15,792 bases of DNA from an uncultured Bacteroidales bacterium (GTDB lineage: Bacteria; Bacteroidota; Bacteroidia; Bacteroidales; Lentimicrobiaceae): NCBI GenBank assembly GCA_937894795.1, contig CALCQV010000133.1:1-15792 (forward strand), in the 5' to 3' direction. This document shows positions 1-7,527 of the stretch, piece after piece. A program made the translations under genes and the position numbers. Numbering within the stretch: position 1 is the stretch's first letter; each line of letters begins with the position of its first letter. The notes under the pieces were generated by a model. That model saw only the letters and a list, made by a program, of their open reading frames with translations, ran no database searches and was not told the DNA's origin.

Positions 1-1
1 C

Positions 2-253
2 AGGCTTCCACTTATAAGATCCGAAAAATTTAATCCTGTCCCATTAAGTGCTTATGCAGGAATTCATTATGACATGGGTAAATCTTTTCCGGCACTTAAC
101 CCCCAAACCAATTCACTCCAGGGTAAACTACTTACCGGCTATGGTGTAGGAATAGATTTTGTAACATTCTATGATAAGGTTGTCAGAGTAGAGTATACTT
201 TCAGACATAAAGGGCAGGGAGGCTTATTTATTAACTTTATGGCAATGATTTGA
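2..253 (+). CDS. C-terminal end of an outer membrane beta-barrel protein (Omp85/BamA-like), 5' end outside window
   Basis: An open frame runs from the left edge to a TGA at 251-253, giving 83 residues of a protein whose start lies outside. The pattern is alternating hydrophobic and polar strands with many aromatic and glycine residues. The segment reading GYGVGIDFVTFYDKVVRVEY and the following FRHKGQGGLFINF resemble the last strands of surface-antigen (D15/Omp85) barrels of Bacteroidota. The likely location is therefore the outer membrane. The final residues are MAMI rather than the classic terminal aromatic, so assignment to BamA itself is not made. It could also be another barrel of the same superfamily, such as a TamA-like or patatin-linked Omp85 protein. 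The frame and stop are certain; the family call is moderate. Confidence 0.6.
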   Translation, partial: RLPLIRSEKFNPVPLSAYAGIHYDMGKSFPALNPQTNSLQGKLLTGYGVGIDFVTFYDKVVRVEYTFRHKGQGGLFINFMAMI

Positions 254-581
254 AACCACAGGGTATAAAAGTCAAATAAATTCTTCAAAGTTATCAATGC
301 CACACAATCCCTCGCCTTACTTGGCTTGCCAATACGATCAGTATAGCTAATTACCCGGACACCGGTATAAGAAGGAGAAAGTCCAGATTAATGCAAAATA
401 GAAAATAGGTAAAGTGCCGGAATAAGATTAACCAAGTTAATGATTGGTTTATAGTCTCTATCTACTTTCCAACCAGTGACCTATTATCTCCCAACTAGCC
501 ACCATATTAAAATTACAAGGTGGGTATATGGTGGCTACTTAGTGGATATTTAGTAACCTAAAAGGAATCCAAACCCCATCC
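254..581. other. Intergenic region with no supported gene
   Basis: About 330 bases between the barrel gene and the era terminator. I found no ORF with a start signal or recognisable product on either strand. The only structure I see is the inverted repeat at 496-537, listed separately. The 3' end of the barrel transcript probably falls here. Confidence 0.5.
496..537. repeat. Inverted repeat, 12-bp perfect arms
   Basis: TAGCCACCATAT at 496-507 is exactly complementary to ATATGGTGGCTA at 526-537, with an 18-nt spacer. No T-run follows on the plus strand, so it is not a classical intrinsic terminator. It could be an RNA structure in the 3' region of the upstream barrel transcript, or a protein-binding site. 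Confidence 0.5.
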
Positions 582-625
582 TTAATAAATCAGGCTGCCT
601 TACAACAGGCAGCCTGATTTATTAA
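582..625 (-). terminator. Strong hairpin terminator downstream of era
   Basis: The arms 582-600 and 607-625 form a perfect 19-bp stem with a 6-nt loop. The GC-rich core (AGGCAGCC) sits next to the loop and the AT-rich base ends in TTAA. It lies 17 bases beyond the era stop codon, and the A/T-rich outer arms give T-tracts in either direction. It may therefore work bidirectionally and insulate era from the barrel gene. Confidence 0.85.
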
Positions 626-642
626 TTGGTCATGAAAACACT

Positions 643-1521
643 TTACATATCGTATCCGAACCTCTTTAGCTGTTGGGAATCATCGCGCCAATCTTTACTT
701 ACCTTAACACGCAATTCCAGATAAACCTTTCCTTGTATAAACTCTTCAATATCCTTACGGGCTGACATTCCCAGTCCTTTGATGGATCTACCCTGATGTC
801 CAAGTATGATAGCTTTCTGTGATTCCCTACTTACAAATATAGTAGAGGTAATGTGGGTTATATTTTCTTTTTCCTTGTATTCATCAACCGTTACTTCTAC
901 AGAATAAGGAATCTCCTGCTGAAAGAATAATAGGATTTTCTCTCGTATTATTTCAGATACAAAGAATCGCATTGAGCGATCAGTAAGTTCATCTTTTGGA
1001 TAATAGGGAGGCGAAAGGGGCAACTTCTCAATAAGGGTGTCAAACACCTTGTCAATATTGAATTTATGCAGAGCAGAAACCGGGATAACGACCGCACCGG
1101 GCACTTTTAATTCCCACATCTTTACTTGAGCAAGTGCTTCTTCCTGCGATTGAAGGTCAACTTTATTAACCACAATAATCACCGGCTTGCCTGATCCATT
1201 AAGCTTTTCAATGTATTCATCCTGCAACTGGTCATCAGATTTCTCCGTTACCAGTAGGAAGATATCAGCATCTTCCAGGGCTGAATGAACAAATTTCATC
1301 ATTGACTCATGAAGTTTATAATGAGGTTTTACTATACCCGGGGTATCAGAATAAACTATTTGAAAGTCTTCACCATTCACTATACCCATAATTCTATGCC
1401 GGGTAGTTTGGGCTTTGGAAGTTATGATAGAAAGTTTTTCACCTACCAAAGCATTCATCAAAGTAGACTTACCTGCATTTGGCAGGCCTATAATATTTAC
1501 AAATCCCGACTTATGTTCCAT
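643..1521 (-). CDS. era: GTPase Era, 16S rRNA-binding ribosome assembly factor
   Basis: Era is a cytoplasmic/membrane-peripheral GTPase that binds the 3' end of 16S rRNA and helps 30S subunit maturation. All G motifs are visible: G1 GLPNAGKS at residues 12-19, a TTR effector region near 39-41, G3 DTPG at 59-62, G4 NKVD at 119-122 and G5 around VSAL at 148-151. The C-terminal KH domain shows the GxxG loop GHQG at 241-244, followed by the usual hydrophobic helix and the KVSKDWR-type end. The length of 292 aa is normal for the family. Two features distinguish it from Der, its tandem-domain relative: a single G domain and a C-terminal KH domain. It is divergent from the initiator tRNA gene and is followed by a strong terminator. 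No clear Shine-Dalgarno precedes the ATG, which is common in Bacteroidota. Confidence 0.97.
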   Translation of the reverse strand: MEHKSGFVNIIGLPNAGKSTLMNALVGEKLSIITSKAQTTRHRIMGIVNGEDFQIVYSDTPGIVKPHYKLHESMMKFVHSALEDADIFLLVTEKSDDQLQDEYIEKLNGSGKPVIIVVNKVDLQSQEEALAQVKMWELKVPGAVVIPVSALHKFNIDKVFDTLIEKLPLSPPYYPKDELTDRSMRFFVSEIIREKILLFFQQEIPYSVEVTVDEYKEKENITHITSTIFVSRESQKAIILGHQGRSIKGLGMSARKDIEEFIQGKVYLELRVKVSKDWRDDSQQLKRFGYDM

Positions 1522-1543
1522 TGTTTAAAAAAATATTAAATAA

Positions 1544-1576
1544 TTTGCACAGCAAAGGAACAAAATATTATCTTTG
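1544..1576 (+). promoter_or_regulatory. Bacteroidetes-type promoter of the initiator tRNA gene
   Basis: A TTTG box at 1544-1547 and a TATCTTTG box (consensus TAnnTTTG) at 1569-1576 are separated by 21 nt, which fits the -33/-7 architecture known for the Bacteroidota housekeeping sigma factor. The tRNA begins 35 nt downstream of the -7 box, leaving room for a short 5' leader. Confidence 0.75.
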
Positions 1577-1611
1577 CAGTCTCAAATTAACAAACAGAAA
1601 GAAAAACATAC

Positions 1612-1683
<72 letters not shown>

Positions 1684-1697
1684 CTAATAGAGAACGG

Positions 1698-1720
1698 AAG
1701 CCTTGTTGATCAAGGCTTTT
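1698..1720 (+). terminator. Intrinsic terminator after the initiator tRNA
   Basis: AAGCCTTG at 1698-1705 pairs perfectly with CAAGGCTT at 1711-1718 around a 5-nt loop, and is followed by a T-rich stretch (TTGTTGTTCTT). It lies 15 nt beyond the tRNA end and 33 nt before the der start, so it probably ends the tRNA transcript, with some read-through into der possible. Confidence 0.75.
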
Positions 1721-1752
1721 GTTGTTCTTATGCTTATCGGAGGAACGTAATT

Positions 1753-3057
1753 ATGTCAAATATTGTAGCTATTGTAGGCCGCCCAAATGTTGGAAAGTCT
1801 ACTCTTTTTAATCGTCTTACGGGAGCACGCACCGCTATTGTTGACCCAACATCAGGCGTTACACGTGATCGTCATTATGGTTTGTCAGACTGGAATGGCT
1901 ATGAATTTTCAGTTATAGATACCGGTGGTGTTGTTGTTGGAAGCGATGATGTCTTTGAAGAAGCTATCCGTCGACAGGCAGAATTGGCAATTGAAGAAGC
2001 TGATGTAATTATCTTCATGGTGGATGCAAAGGAGGGCCTTTCACCACTTGATGAAGAAGTTGCTGATATGATCAGGCGTTCACCTTGTAAGGTTTTTCTG
2101 GTTGCCAATAAGGTCGACAATGCTTACCGGTCAGCCGAAACAGGTGAGTTTTATGCACTTGGTTTTGATAAAATATTTGAGATCTCGGCAATCAATGGCA
2201 GTGGTACCGGAGATCTACTTGATGAACTTACCAAAGAATTCGAAAATAAAACCATTGAAGTTCTTCCTGATCTTCCGAAGATAGCATTCGTTGGCCGCCC
2301 AAATGTTGGAAAATCTTCAATGATCAATGCCCTGTTGGGTGATGACAGGAATATTGTTACCCCTATTCCGGGGACTACACGTGATTCCATCTACACTCGC
2401 TACAACAGTTTTGGCTTTGATTTCTTTTTAGTGGATACTGCCGGTTTGCGTAAAAAAGGCAAAGTGACTGATAACATTGAATTCTATTCAGTTATGAGGT
2501 CTGTAAGAGCTATCGAGAACTGTGATATCTGCGTTTTAATGCTTGATGCTACTCAGGGAATAGAAAGTCAGGACCTTAATATCTTTGGCCTTGCCCAGAA
2601 AAACCATAAGGGTATTGTCATTGTCGTAAATAAATGGGATCTTGTTGAGAAAGGAACTAATACACATAAGGAGTATGAAGAACTAATCAGAAATCGCATT
2701 GCCCCATTTACTGATATTCCCATTATCTTTACTTCTGTTATTAATAAACAGAGAATTCATAAAACACTGGAGACCGCAAAGCAAGTTTATGAGAACCGAA
2801 ATAAGAGTATTCCCACTCATAAACTTATGGATATCATGATGCCTATCATTAATGACAATCCACCGCCTGCAGTAAAAGGAAAATATGTTAAAATAAAGTA
2901 CATCACCCAGTTGAAGCTTGCTTACCCTGCTTTTGTATTTTTTTGTAACATGCCCCAATATGTGACAGATTCTTATAAACGATTTATTGAAAACAGACTC
3001 CGGGAACAGTTTAATTTCTCAGGGGTTTCAATCCTGATCTATTTCCGACAGAAGTAA
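1753..3057 (+). CDS. der: GTPase Der (EngA), 50S ribosome assembly factor
   Basis: Der is the double-GTPase factor needed for 50S subunit biogenesis. Two tandem G domains are clear. The first has GRPNVGKST at residues 9-17, DTGG at 56-59 and NKVD at 119-122. The second has GRPNVGKSS at 181-189, DTAG at 228-231 and NKWD at 293-296. A KH-like C-terminal domain covers about 350-434. The length of 434 aa is normal. The start is set by a GGAGGA Shine-Dalgarno at 1739-1744, eight bases before the ATG, which is stronger than those of most genes here. It lies just after the initiator tRNA terminator and divergent to era, so two related ribosome-assembly GTPases flank the initiator tRNA. No separate promoter matching the TAnnTTTG rule was seen between the terminator and the start. 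Confidence 0.98.
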   Translation: MSNIVAIVGRPNVGKSTLFNRLTGARTAIVDPTSGVTRDRHYGLSDWNGYEFSVIDTGGVVVGSDDVFEEAIRRQAELAIEEADVIIFMVDAKEGLSPLDEEVADMIRRSPCKVFLVANKVDNAYRSAETGEFYALGFDKIFEISAINGSGTGDLLDELTKEFENKTIEVLPDLPKIAFVGRPNVGKSSMINALLGDDRNIVTPIPGTTRDSIYTRYNSFGFDFFLVDTAGLRKKGKVTDNIEFYSVMRSVRAIENCDICVLMLDATQGIESQDLNIFGLAQKNHKGIVIVVNKWDLVEKGTNTHKEYEELIRNRIAPFTDIPIIFTSVINKQRIHKTLETAKQVYENRNKSIPTHKLMDIMMPIINDNPPPAVKGKYVKIKYITQLKLAYPAFVFFCNMPQYVTDSYKRFIENRLREQFNFSGVSILIYFRQK

Positions 3058-3166
3058 TCAGTAAACTATACTTGTTTGCAATCAAGCGTATATGGCTAAA
3101 AACCTTATACTGAATCAGGTGCATTAAATATTATCACACTAAATGTTTTAAAGATCTCTGTTTTCA

Positions 3167-3559
3167 ATGGATGAGGTTAGAATTGACAAATGGCTGTGGT
3201 GTGTAAGAATATATAAAACACGAAACCAAGCCATTGAAGCAATTAAAGCAGGCAAAGTAAAAATGCAGGGCTCTTCACTGAAGCCCTCACGTATAGTTAA
3301 ACCTGGTGATATTATTAACCTGTCAATTGGCCCGCTTAACCGCACAGTAAAAGTTAAAGAGTTACTGCATAATAGAATTCCAGCCAAATTAGTAGCTGAA
3401 TATCTTGAAGACCTCACCCCTGTTGAGGAATACGAACGCATTCAATTGATGAAAGAGTTTAATGCTGAACGACGTGATCGTGGGTTGGGCCGTCCAACTA
3501 AAAAAGACCGCCGTTATATAGATAAACTTAAGAGTGGATTTAAAGATGGATTGCTTTAA
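3167..3559 (+). CDS. Hsp15-like S4-domain RNA-binding protein
   Basis: A 130-aa basic protein opening with the S4 RNA-binding domain. RIDKWLW at residues 5-11 and the KTRNQAIEAIKAGKV segment match the Hsp15/YrfH (RNA-binding S4 / ribosome-associated heat shock) family. The C-terminal tail, with RGLGRPTKKDRR from about residue 106, is the basic extension typical of this group. E. coli Hsp15 binds stalled 50S subunits carrying nascent chains and helps recycle them; the same role here is by homology. It follows der by about 110 bases and converges with the rRNA methyltransferase, with ten bases between the two stop codons. No good Shine-Dalgarno is visible before the ATG. Confidence 0.88.
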   Translation: MDEVRIDKWLWCVRIYKTRNQAIEAIKAGKVKMQGSSLKPSRIVKPGDIINLSIGPLNRTVKVKELLHNRIPAKLVAEYLEDLTPVEEYERIQLMKEFNAERRDRGLGRPTKKDRRYIDKLKSGFKDGLL

Positions 3560-3577
3560 ACAGCAATTGCTAATCCA
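3548..3577. terminator. Possible bidirectional hairpin at convergent gene ends
   Basis: Two alternative stems overlap the stop codons of the Hsp15-like and RlmI-like genes. ATTGCT at 3550-3555 pairs with AGCAAT at 3562-3567. The outer GGATTGC at 3548-3554 can pair with GC(T)AATCC at 3569-3576 with one bulge. No long T-tract follows, so this is only a weak candidate. Confidence 0.3.
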
Positions 3578-4757
3578 CCTGCATTACCAAACCTTTTAAA
3601 TACTCTCCCTCAGGGTGAAATATACTCACCGGATGATCAGCAGAATGCCCCAAATGATGAATAATTCTGGCATTTCTCCTTGCTTCAAGTGCAGATGACA
3701 TGACCATTGAAGTAAATTGCTCACGACTAATAGCTTGTGAACAACTGAATGTAAATAAAAGGCCTCCGCTCTTTATTCGCGAAAAGGCAGTAGTATTAAT
3801 AAATTTATAACCCTGTACACCCCTGTGGAGATCGGCTCTTCTTTTAGCAAAAGCAGGTGGATCTAAAACAATAATATCATAATCGGTTTCCATGCTTGGC
3901 AACCATGTTTTAGCATCAGCAACAATACTCTCGTGCGTGCCCTTATATCCCTTATTTAACAACAAATTCTTTTGAACAGCATCAATAGCCCTTTTGGAAG
4001 CATCTAATGATGTTACATGTGTGGCTCCTGCTGCCAGAGCATATATAGAAAACCCACCGGTATAACAGAAGGTGTTCAGCACTTTCATTCCTTTGGAGTA
4101 ATGGCCAAGTAGTGCACGGTTATCACGTTGGTCAAGGAAAAACCCGGTTTTTTGCCCTTCAATAAAATCAATTTGAAAGTTATGACCGTTTTCCTTGATA
4201 ATTAACTCTGTTGAACTTCCATATAAAAAGGAATCATCGCCTTCATGAATTCCCGATTTCGACAGTGCTTCCTTGCTTTTGTCATATACCGCCACCAATT
4301 TGTTTCCATACACTCGTACCAGTGCATCACATATTTCTTGCTTAACCAGATACATCCCCATACTATGGGCCTGAATTACCGCGACCCCATTATAATAATC
4401 AATCACCAAACCGGGCAAACCGTCAGCTTCACTGAAAACCAACCTGTATGCGTTGCTATCATGATCACTCGTCAGTAACAGATTGTTGCGATGTTTGTAT
4501 GCTTGAAGAAGCTTATAATACCAGATGTCTTCAGCGGGCTTCGAAGGGCCAAACCAGAAAACTTTAACAGCAATTGAACCGGTTGATGCAAACCCTGTTG
4601 CCAGGTAATTTTTACCATAATCAAAAACATCAACTCTATCGCCGTCAACAATATTACCTTCTACCCGGTCAATAGCTCCTGAGAATATCCATGGATGATA
4701 TCTCCTTAATGACTCATCCCTTCCTTTCTTCAAATATATTCTTGATGTATTTGTCAT
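3570..4757 (-). CDS. RlmI-type class I SAM-dependent 23S rRNA methyltransferase
   Basis: A 395-aa protein of the RlmI/YccW (COG1092) family, which methylates cytosine C5 in 23S rRNA in E. coli. The N-terminal PUA domain covers about residues 5-75 (HPWIFSGAI at 21-29, then the GDRVDVFD strand). A middle domain is followed by the family signature EGQKTGFFLDQR at 200-211. SAM motif I is at about 227-244 (LNTFCYTGGFSIYALAAGA), the acidic residue ending the next strand is in SLDAS, and the DPPAFAK motif is at 299-305. The SCS near residues 338-340 contains a candidate catalytic cysteine. The exact target base is not provable from sequence. It converges with the Hsp15-like gene. The upstream -7-like box lies only four bases before the ATG, so a leaderless mRNA is possible. 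Confidence 0.9.
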   Translation of the reverse strand: MTNTSRIYLKKGRDESLRRYHPWIFSGAIDRVEGNIVDGDRVDVFDYGKNYLATGFASTGSIAVKVFWFGPSKPAEDIWYYKLLQAYKHRNNLLLTSDHDSNAYRLVFSEADGLPGLVIDYYNGVAVIQAHSMGMYLVKQEICDALVRVYGNKLVAVYDKSKEALSKSGIHEGDDSFLYGSSTELIIKENGHNFQIDFIEGQKTGFFLDQRDNRALLGHYSKGMKVLNTFCYTGGFSIYALAAGATHVTSLDASKRAIDAVQKNLLLNKGYKGTHESIVADAKTWLPSMETDYDIIVLDPPAFAKRRADLHRGVQGYKFINTTAFSRIKSGGLLFTFSCSQAISREQFTSMVMSSALEARRNARIIHHLGHSADHPVSIFHPEGEYLKGLVMQVD

Positions 4758-4761
4758 GAAA

Positions 4762-4769
4762 CAAAAGTA
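4762..4769 (-). promoter_or_regulatory. Candidate -7 box of the rRNA methyltransferase gene
   Basis: Read on the minus strand this is TACTTTTG, an exact TAnnTTTG match, ending four bases before the ATG. No well-spaced TTTG -33 box is visible, so support is limited. If real, transcription would begin at or near the start codon. Confidence 0.35.
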
Positions 4770-4845
4770 ACCAAAAAAGTTGCCTACTGATAAAAATCAA
4801 TTATAAAGAGTAATCACAGCGTCACTTTTTGTCGCAGGTAGATTA

Positions 4846-4853
4846 TATTTTTG
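4846..4853 (+). promoter_or_regulatory. Candidate -7 box upstream of the 59-residue ORF
   Basis: TATTTTTG matches TAnnTTTG and lies about 60 bases before the ATG of the small ORF. The nearest upstream TTTG (4828-4831) is only 14 nt away, shorter than the usual 19-21, so the -33 element is uncertain. Confidence 0.3.
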
Positions 4854-4912
4854 CTTCAGATAGAGGCAGGGATGCCTTTGAGTGAAAAGTTAAACTTTGA
4901 AGGAGGTAAAAA

Positions 4913-5092
4913 ATGAATACTACAGCGACAAGAGTAAAGAAGATTACAAGAAACCGGATGTCATTGAGGCACTTCGACGAATTATTTAAGTCAGACAAGC
5001 GTATAAATCTTACATTTCTCGAAAAATTTCAATCAGAACTGGATCTGGATATTGAGGAAGTACTTATTGAGGGCAGACGCCGAGTTAGGTAA
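4913..5092 (+). CDS. Small protein of 59 residues, unknown function
   Basis: An ATG at 4913 opens 59 codons ending in TAA. It is preceded by a near-perfect Shine-Dalgarno, AGGAGG at 4901-4906, six bases upstream, which is rare among the genes of this window and argues strongly that it is translated. The N-terminal third is basic (MNTTATRVKKITRNRMSLRH). The middle is mixed (FDELFKSDKR, then LTFLEKFQ), and an acidic stretch, SELDLDIEEV, precedes a basic end, GRRRVR. There are no cysteines, no membrane segment and no signal peptide. I do not recognise the family. It sits in the gap between two housekeeping genes and is followed by the RmuC gene in the same direction after about 80 bases, so the two might be co-transcribed. 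Confidence 0.6.
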   Translation: MNTTATRVKKITRNRMSLRHFDELFKSDKRINLTFLEKFQSELDLDIEEVLIEGRRRVR

Positions 5093-5171
5093 AGAATCAA
5101 CATAACAACAATATTGTGGTTTATTGTAATGATTGAGAGGATATGGATGACAATAAAATTTAATTATTGAA

Positions 5172-6506
5172 ATGACAACACATGTTTTATTGGCTACGGT
5201 AATTATACTATTGGTTATTATATTGATAATTACACTTTTAAACACAAAAAGACCTGAAACCGGTGAAATAAATATCCAATTGATAAAACTGGGCTCTGAT
5301 TTATCGAAAATGCTGAATGATACAGCCTGGATGGTTGCCACACTAGATAAATTAGATCCCACGCTACGTGAGGAGTTCAGGAGTAACCGACAGGAAAACC
5401 AATCGGCATTTAAAGAAACAAGAGAAGAGTTAAACAATTCATTCAGAGTACTGAGCACTGCTCTCGCCGCCCAATTGGAGCAGTCAGGCAGGGAATCGGG
5501 TGATAAGCTGAAAGATATCAGGGATACTGTTGAAAAGAAATTACTCATCATTCAAGAGGAGAACAATAAAAAACTTGATGAAATGAGAAAGATAGTTGAT
5601 GAGAAGCTGCAGGAAACAGTTGAAAAGCGCTTTTCAGAGTCATTTCGTATCATTAGCGAGCGACTTGAACAGGTACACAAAGGCCTGGGTGAGATGCAAT
5701 CTTTGGCTTCAGGCGTTGGTGATCTGAAAAAAGTGCTCACCAATGTAAAAACAAGGGGGAACCTGGGGGAAATACAGCTTGGTTCTATTCTATCGCAAAT
5801 TCTTGCACCTGGACAATACGAACAGAATGTTGTTACAAAACAAGGAAGTAGTGAGCGGATTGAGTTTGCAATCAAACTCCCCGGTAGAAATACTGAAGAT
5901 AAGCACCTGCTGCTCCCAATTGATTCCAAATTCCCAAACGAAGATTACCAGCGACTGTTGGATGCCTATGAAAACACTATAAATATCAGTAGCAGAGAGT
6001 TGGAAACCATAAACCGGCAGTTTGAAAATTCCATTAAAAAGAATGCTGCTGATATACGCGACAAGTATATTAATCCCCCACTTACTACCGATTTTGCTAT
6101 TATGTTTGTTCCTACTGAAGGATTATACGCCGAGATATTGCGTAAAACAGGGCTGTTTGAAACATTGCAGCGCGACTATAAGATTACGGTTGTTGGTCCA
6201 ACAAACCTCGTAGCATTTTTAAGCAGTTTGCAAATGGGCTTCAGGACTTTGGCAATAGAACAAAGATCAAGTGAAGTATGGGAAATTTTAGGAGCCGTTA
6301 AAACAGAATTCGGTCACTTTGGAGGCATTCTCGACAAGACTAAAAAGAAGCTTCAGGAAGCAACTAATGTTATTGACCAGGCAGGTATCAGATCAAGAGC
6401 CATTGAAAGGAAATTAAAAAACGTTCAGGAACTGCCTGCCGTCAAAACAGCTTCATTGTTGGAAGATCTTAATGAACATGATGAAGATCAGCCTGCCGAA
6501 GCGTAA
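5172..6506 (+). CDS. rmuC: RmuC-family protein (DNA recombination protein RmuC homolog)
   Basis: A 444-aa protein with a hydrophobic N-terminal anchor at about residues 5-23 (LLATVIILLVIILIITLL) and a long charged, coiled-coil-like region at about 60-175. The RmuC domain starts near 190 with the motif VKTRGNLGEIQL, then PIDSKFP at 249-255 and FVPTEGLYAE further on. This order is typical of RmuC. The family has a PD-(D/E)XK nuclease-like fold and in E. coli limits inversions at short inverted repeats; the exact biochemical role is not settled. The tail is acidic. The start was chosen because it places the membrane anchor at the N-terminus, although no Shine-Dalgarno is evident. It converges with the flavoprotein gene. 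Confidence 0.88.
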   Translation: MTTHVLLATVIILLVIILIITLLNTKRPETGEINIQLIKLGSDLSKMLNDTAWMVATLDKLDPTLREEFRSNRQENQSAFKETREELNNSFRVLSTALAAQLEQSGRESGDKLKDIRDTVEKKLLIIQEENNKKLDEMRKIVDEKLQETVEKRFSESFRIISERLEQVHKGLGEMQSLASGVGDLKKVLTNVKTRGNLGEIQLGSILSQILAPGQYEQNVVTKQGSSERIEFAIKLPGRNTEDKHLLLPIDSKFPNEDYQRLLDAYENTINISSRELETINRQFENSIKKNAADIRDKYINPPLTTDFAIMFVPTEGLYAEILRKTGLFETLQRDYKITVVGPTNLVAFLSSLQMGFRTLAIEQRSSEVWEILGAVKTEFGHFGGILDKTKKKLQEATNVIDQAGIRSRAIERKLKNVQELPAVKTASLLEDLNEHDEDQPAEA

Positions 6507-6615
6507 ATAATACTTACTTGCACCTGTTTCCTTAACGATATGAATTCGTATCGCTTAGTCTGAATCAAGAATTTCGTTCATCTGAAATACATATCAGGAA
6601 GACTTTTCATGCTAT

Positions 6616-7401
6616 TTAGATAAATCCAACTTTACCCTTTGTTTTTGCAATATAGGCCACCCGCTTATCGAACAACTTCCCGGCTGCTCGTTGAAAGGGA
6701 TTTAGATTAACAGGATAGTAGTAATCTGACTTAAACCACCCATTCCCATTATAATAATGGTAATCAGGTGAATCGTCACTGAGCATTATTTTCATACTTG
6801 ATCTGGCCATTCTGAACATCATCAGGCTAAACAGGGAAGGTGATGGATATTGATTCTTGTTTAACAGAGAATAAAATTTGTTGGCATGTTTTTCAATAAT
6901 AGCGGCATTCTCTTTTTCTCGATCTGCAGAGATCGGTTCAACGGTAGTTATACATGATCCCTTAACCGTGTTAAATCCCAAACCATATCCGAAGAAATTG
7001 ATGTATTTAAGAATCTTCTTGCCACCATATATGCCTTCCGTGACTATACTTGTAAATGATTTACCAAAAAACGGAGGCCGATGAAACATATAACCAAACC
7101 TATCGAAGAAAACTTTCATTATTCCTGAGACCTGAAAAGAATAATTGGGAGAAGCAAAAACAACTCCATCAGAGCTTCTAATCTTATCGAACAACAAATC
7201 CCTGTCGTCCTTCAAAGGGCACAATTCTTCTCCTTGGTCCAGACACAACCTGCAACCTCTACAATGTAAGAGATCATAATCGCTCAGGACTACTAGTTCA
7301 GTTTGAATATCTCCTAAAGATTCTAAATTTTGGAGAAATAATTCGGCTGCATGGTAAGTGTGCTTTCTATGGGCACTGCCTACAAACGCTGTAACTTTCA
7401 T
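6616..7401 (-). CDS. Iron-sulfur flavoprotein / NADPH-dependent FMN reductase family
   Basis: A 261-aa flavodoxin-fold protein. The FMN phosphate loop is GSAHRKHTY at residues 8-16. The compact cysteine motif C47-x2-C50-x2-C53-x7-C61 matches the CX2CX2CX4-7C pattern of the iron-sulfur flavoprotein (Isf) family, where it binds a [4Fe-4S] cluster. The SPNYSFQVSG segment at 84-93 is the second flavin-binding element. The C-terminal roughly 90 residues extend beyond the minimal flavodoxin core. Isf proteins of anaerobes move electrons and can reduce O2 or peroxide; the substrate here is unknown. An AGGAGG Shine-Dalgarno lies eight bases before the ATG (7410-7415 on the plus strand). It converges with rmuC and stands alone. 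Confidence 0.82.
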   Translation of the reverse strand: MKVTAFVGSAHRKHTYHAAELFLQNLESLGDIQTELVVLSDYDLLHCRGCRLCLDQGEELCPLKDDRDLLFDKIRSSDGVVFASPNYSFQVSGIMKVFFDRFGYMFHRPPFFGKSFTSIVTEGIYGGKKILKYINFFGYGLGFNTVKGSCITTVEPISADREKENAAIIEKHANKFYSLLNKNQYPSPSLFSLMMFRMARSSMKIMLSDDSPDYHYYNGNGWFKSDYYYPVNLNPFQRAAGKLFDKRVAYIAKTKGKVGFI

Positions 7402-7527
7402 GATATTAACCTCCTGATTGATAACATGTTTGACAAATAACTTTATAAAGTTACATCATTCCAAGGCCATTTGTACCAAAGTAAGTTAAAAAATCAATGA
7501 TTGAGGTTGCATTTCATTACTCATCCA

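Noticed and set aside
254..390. A minus-strand open stretch reading roughly YTGVRVISYTDRIGKPSKARDC
   Set aside because: It has no start signal, runs antisense into the barrel gene, and matches nothing I can name.
3066..3094. Weak hairpin after the der stop codon (ATACTTG ... CAAGcgTAT)
   Set aside because: A bulged stem of low GC content without a T-run; too weak to call a terminator.
6536..6553. Near-palindrome CGATATGAATTCGTATCG between the convergent rmuC and flavoprotein genes
   Set aside because: One mismatched position pair, no loop to form a good hairpin, and no T-tract, so it is not a credible terminator or clear operator.
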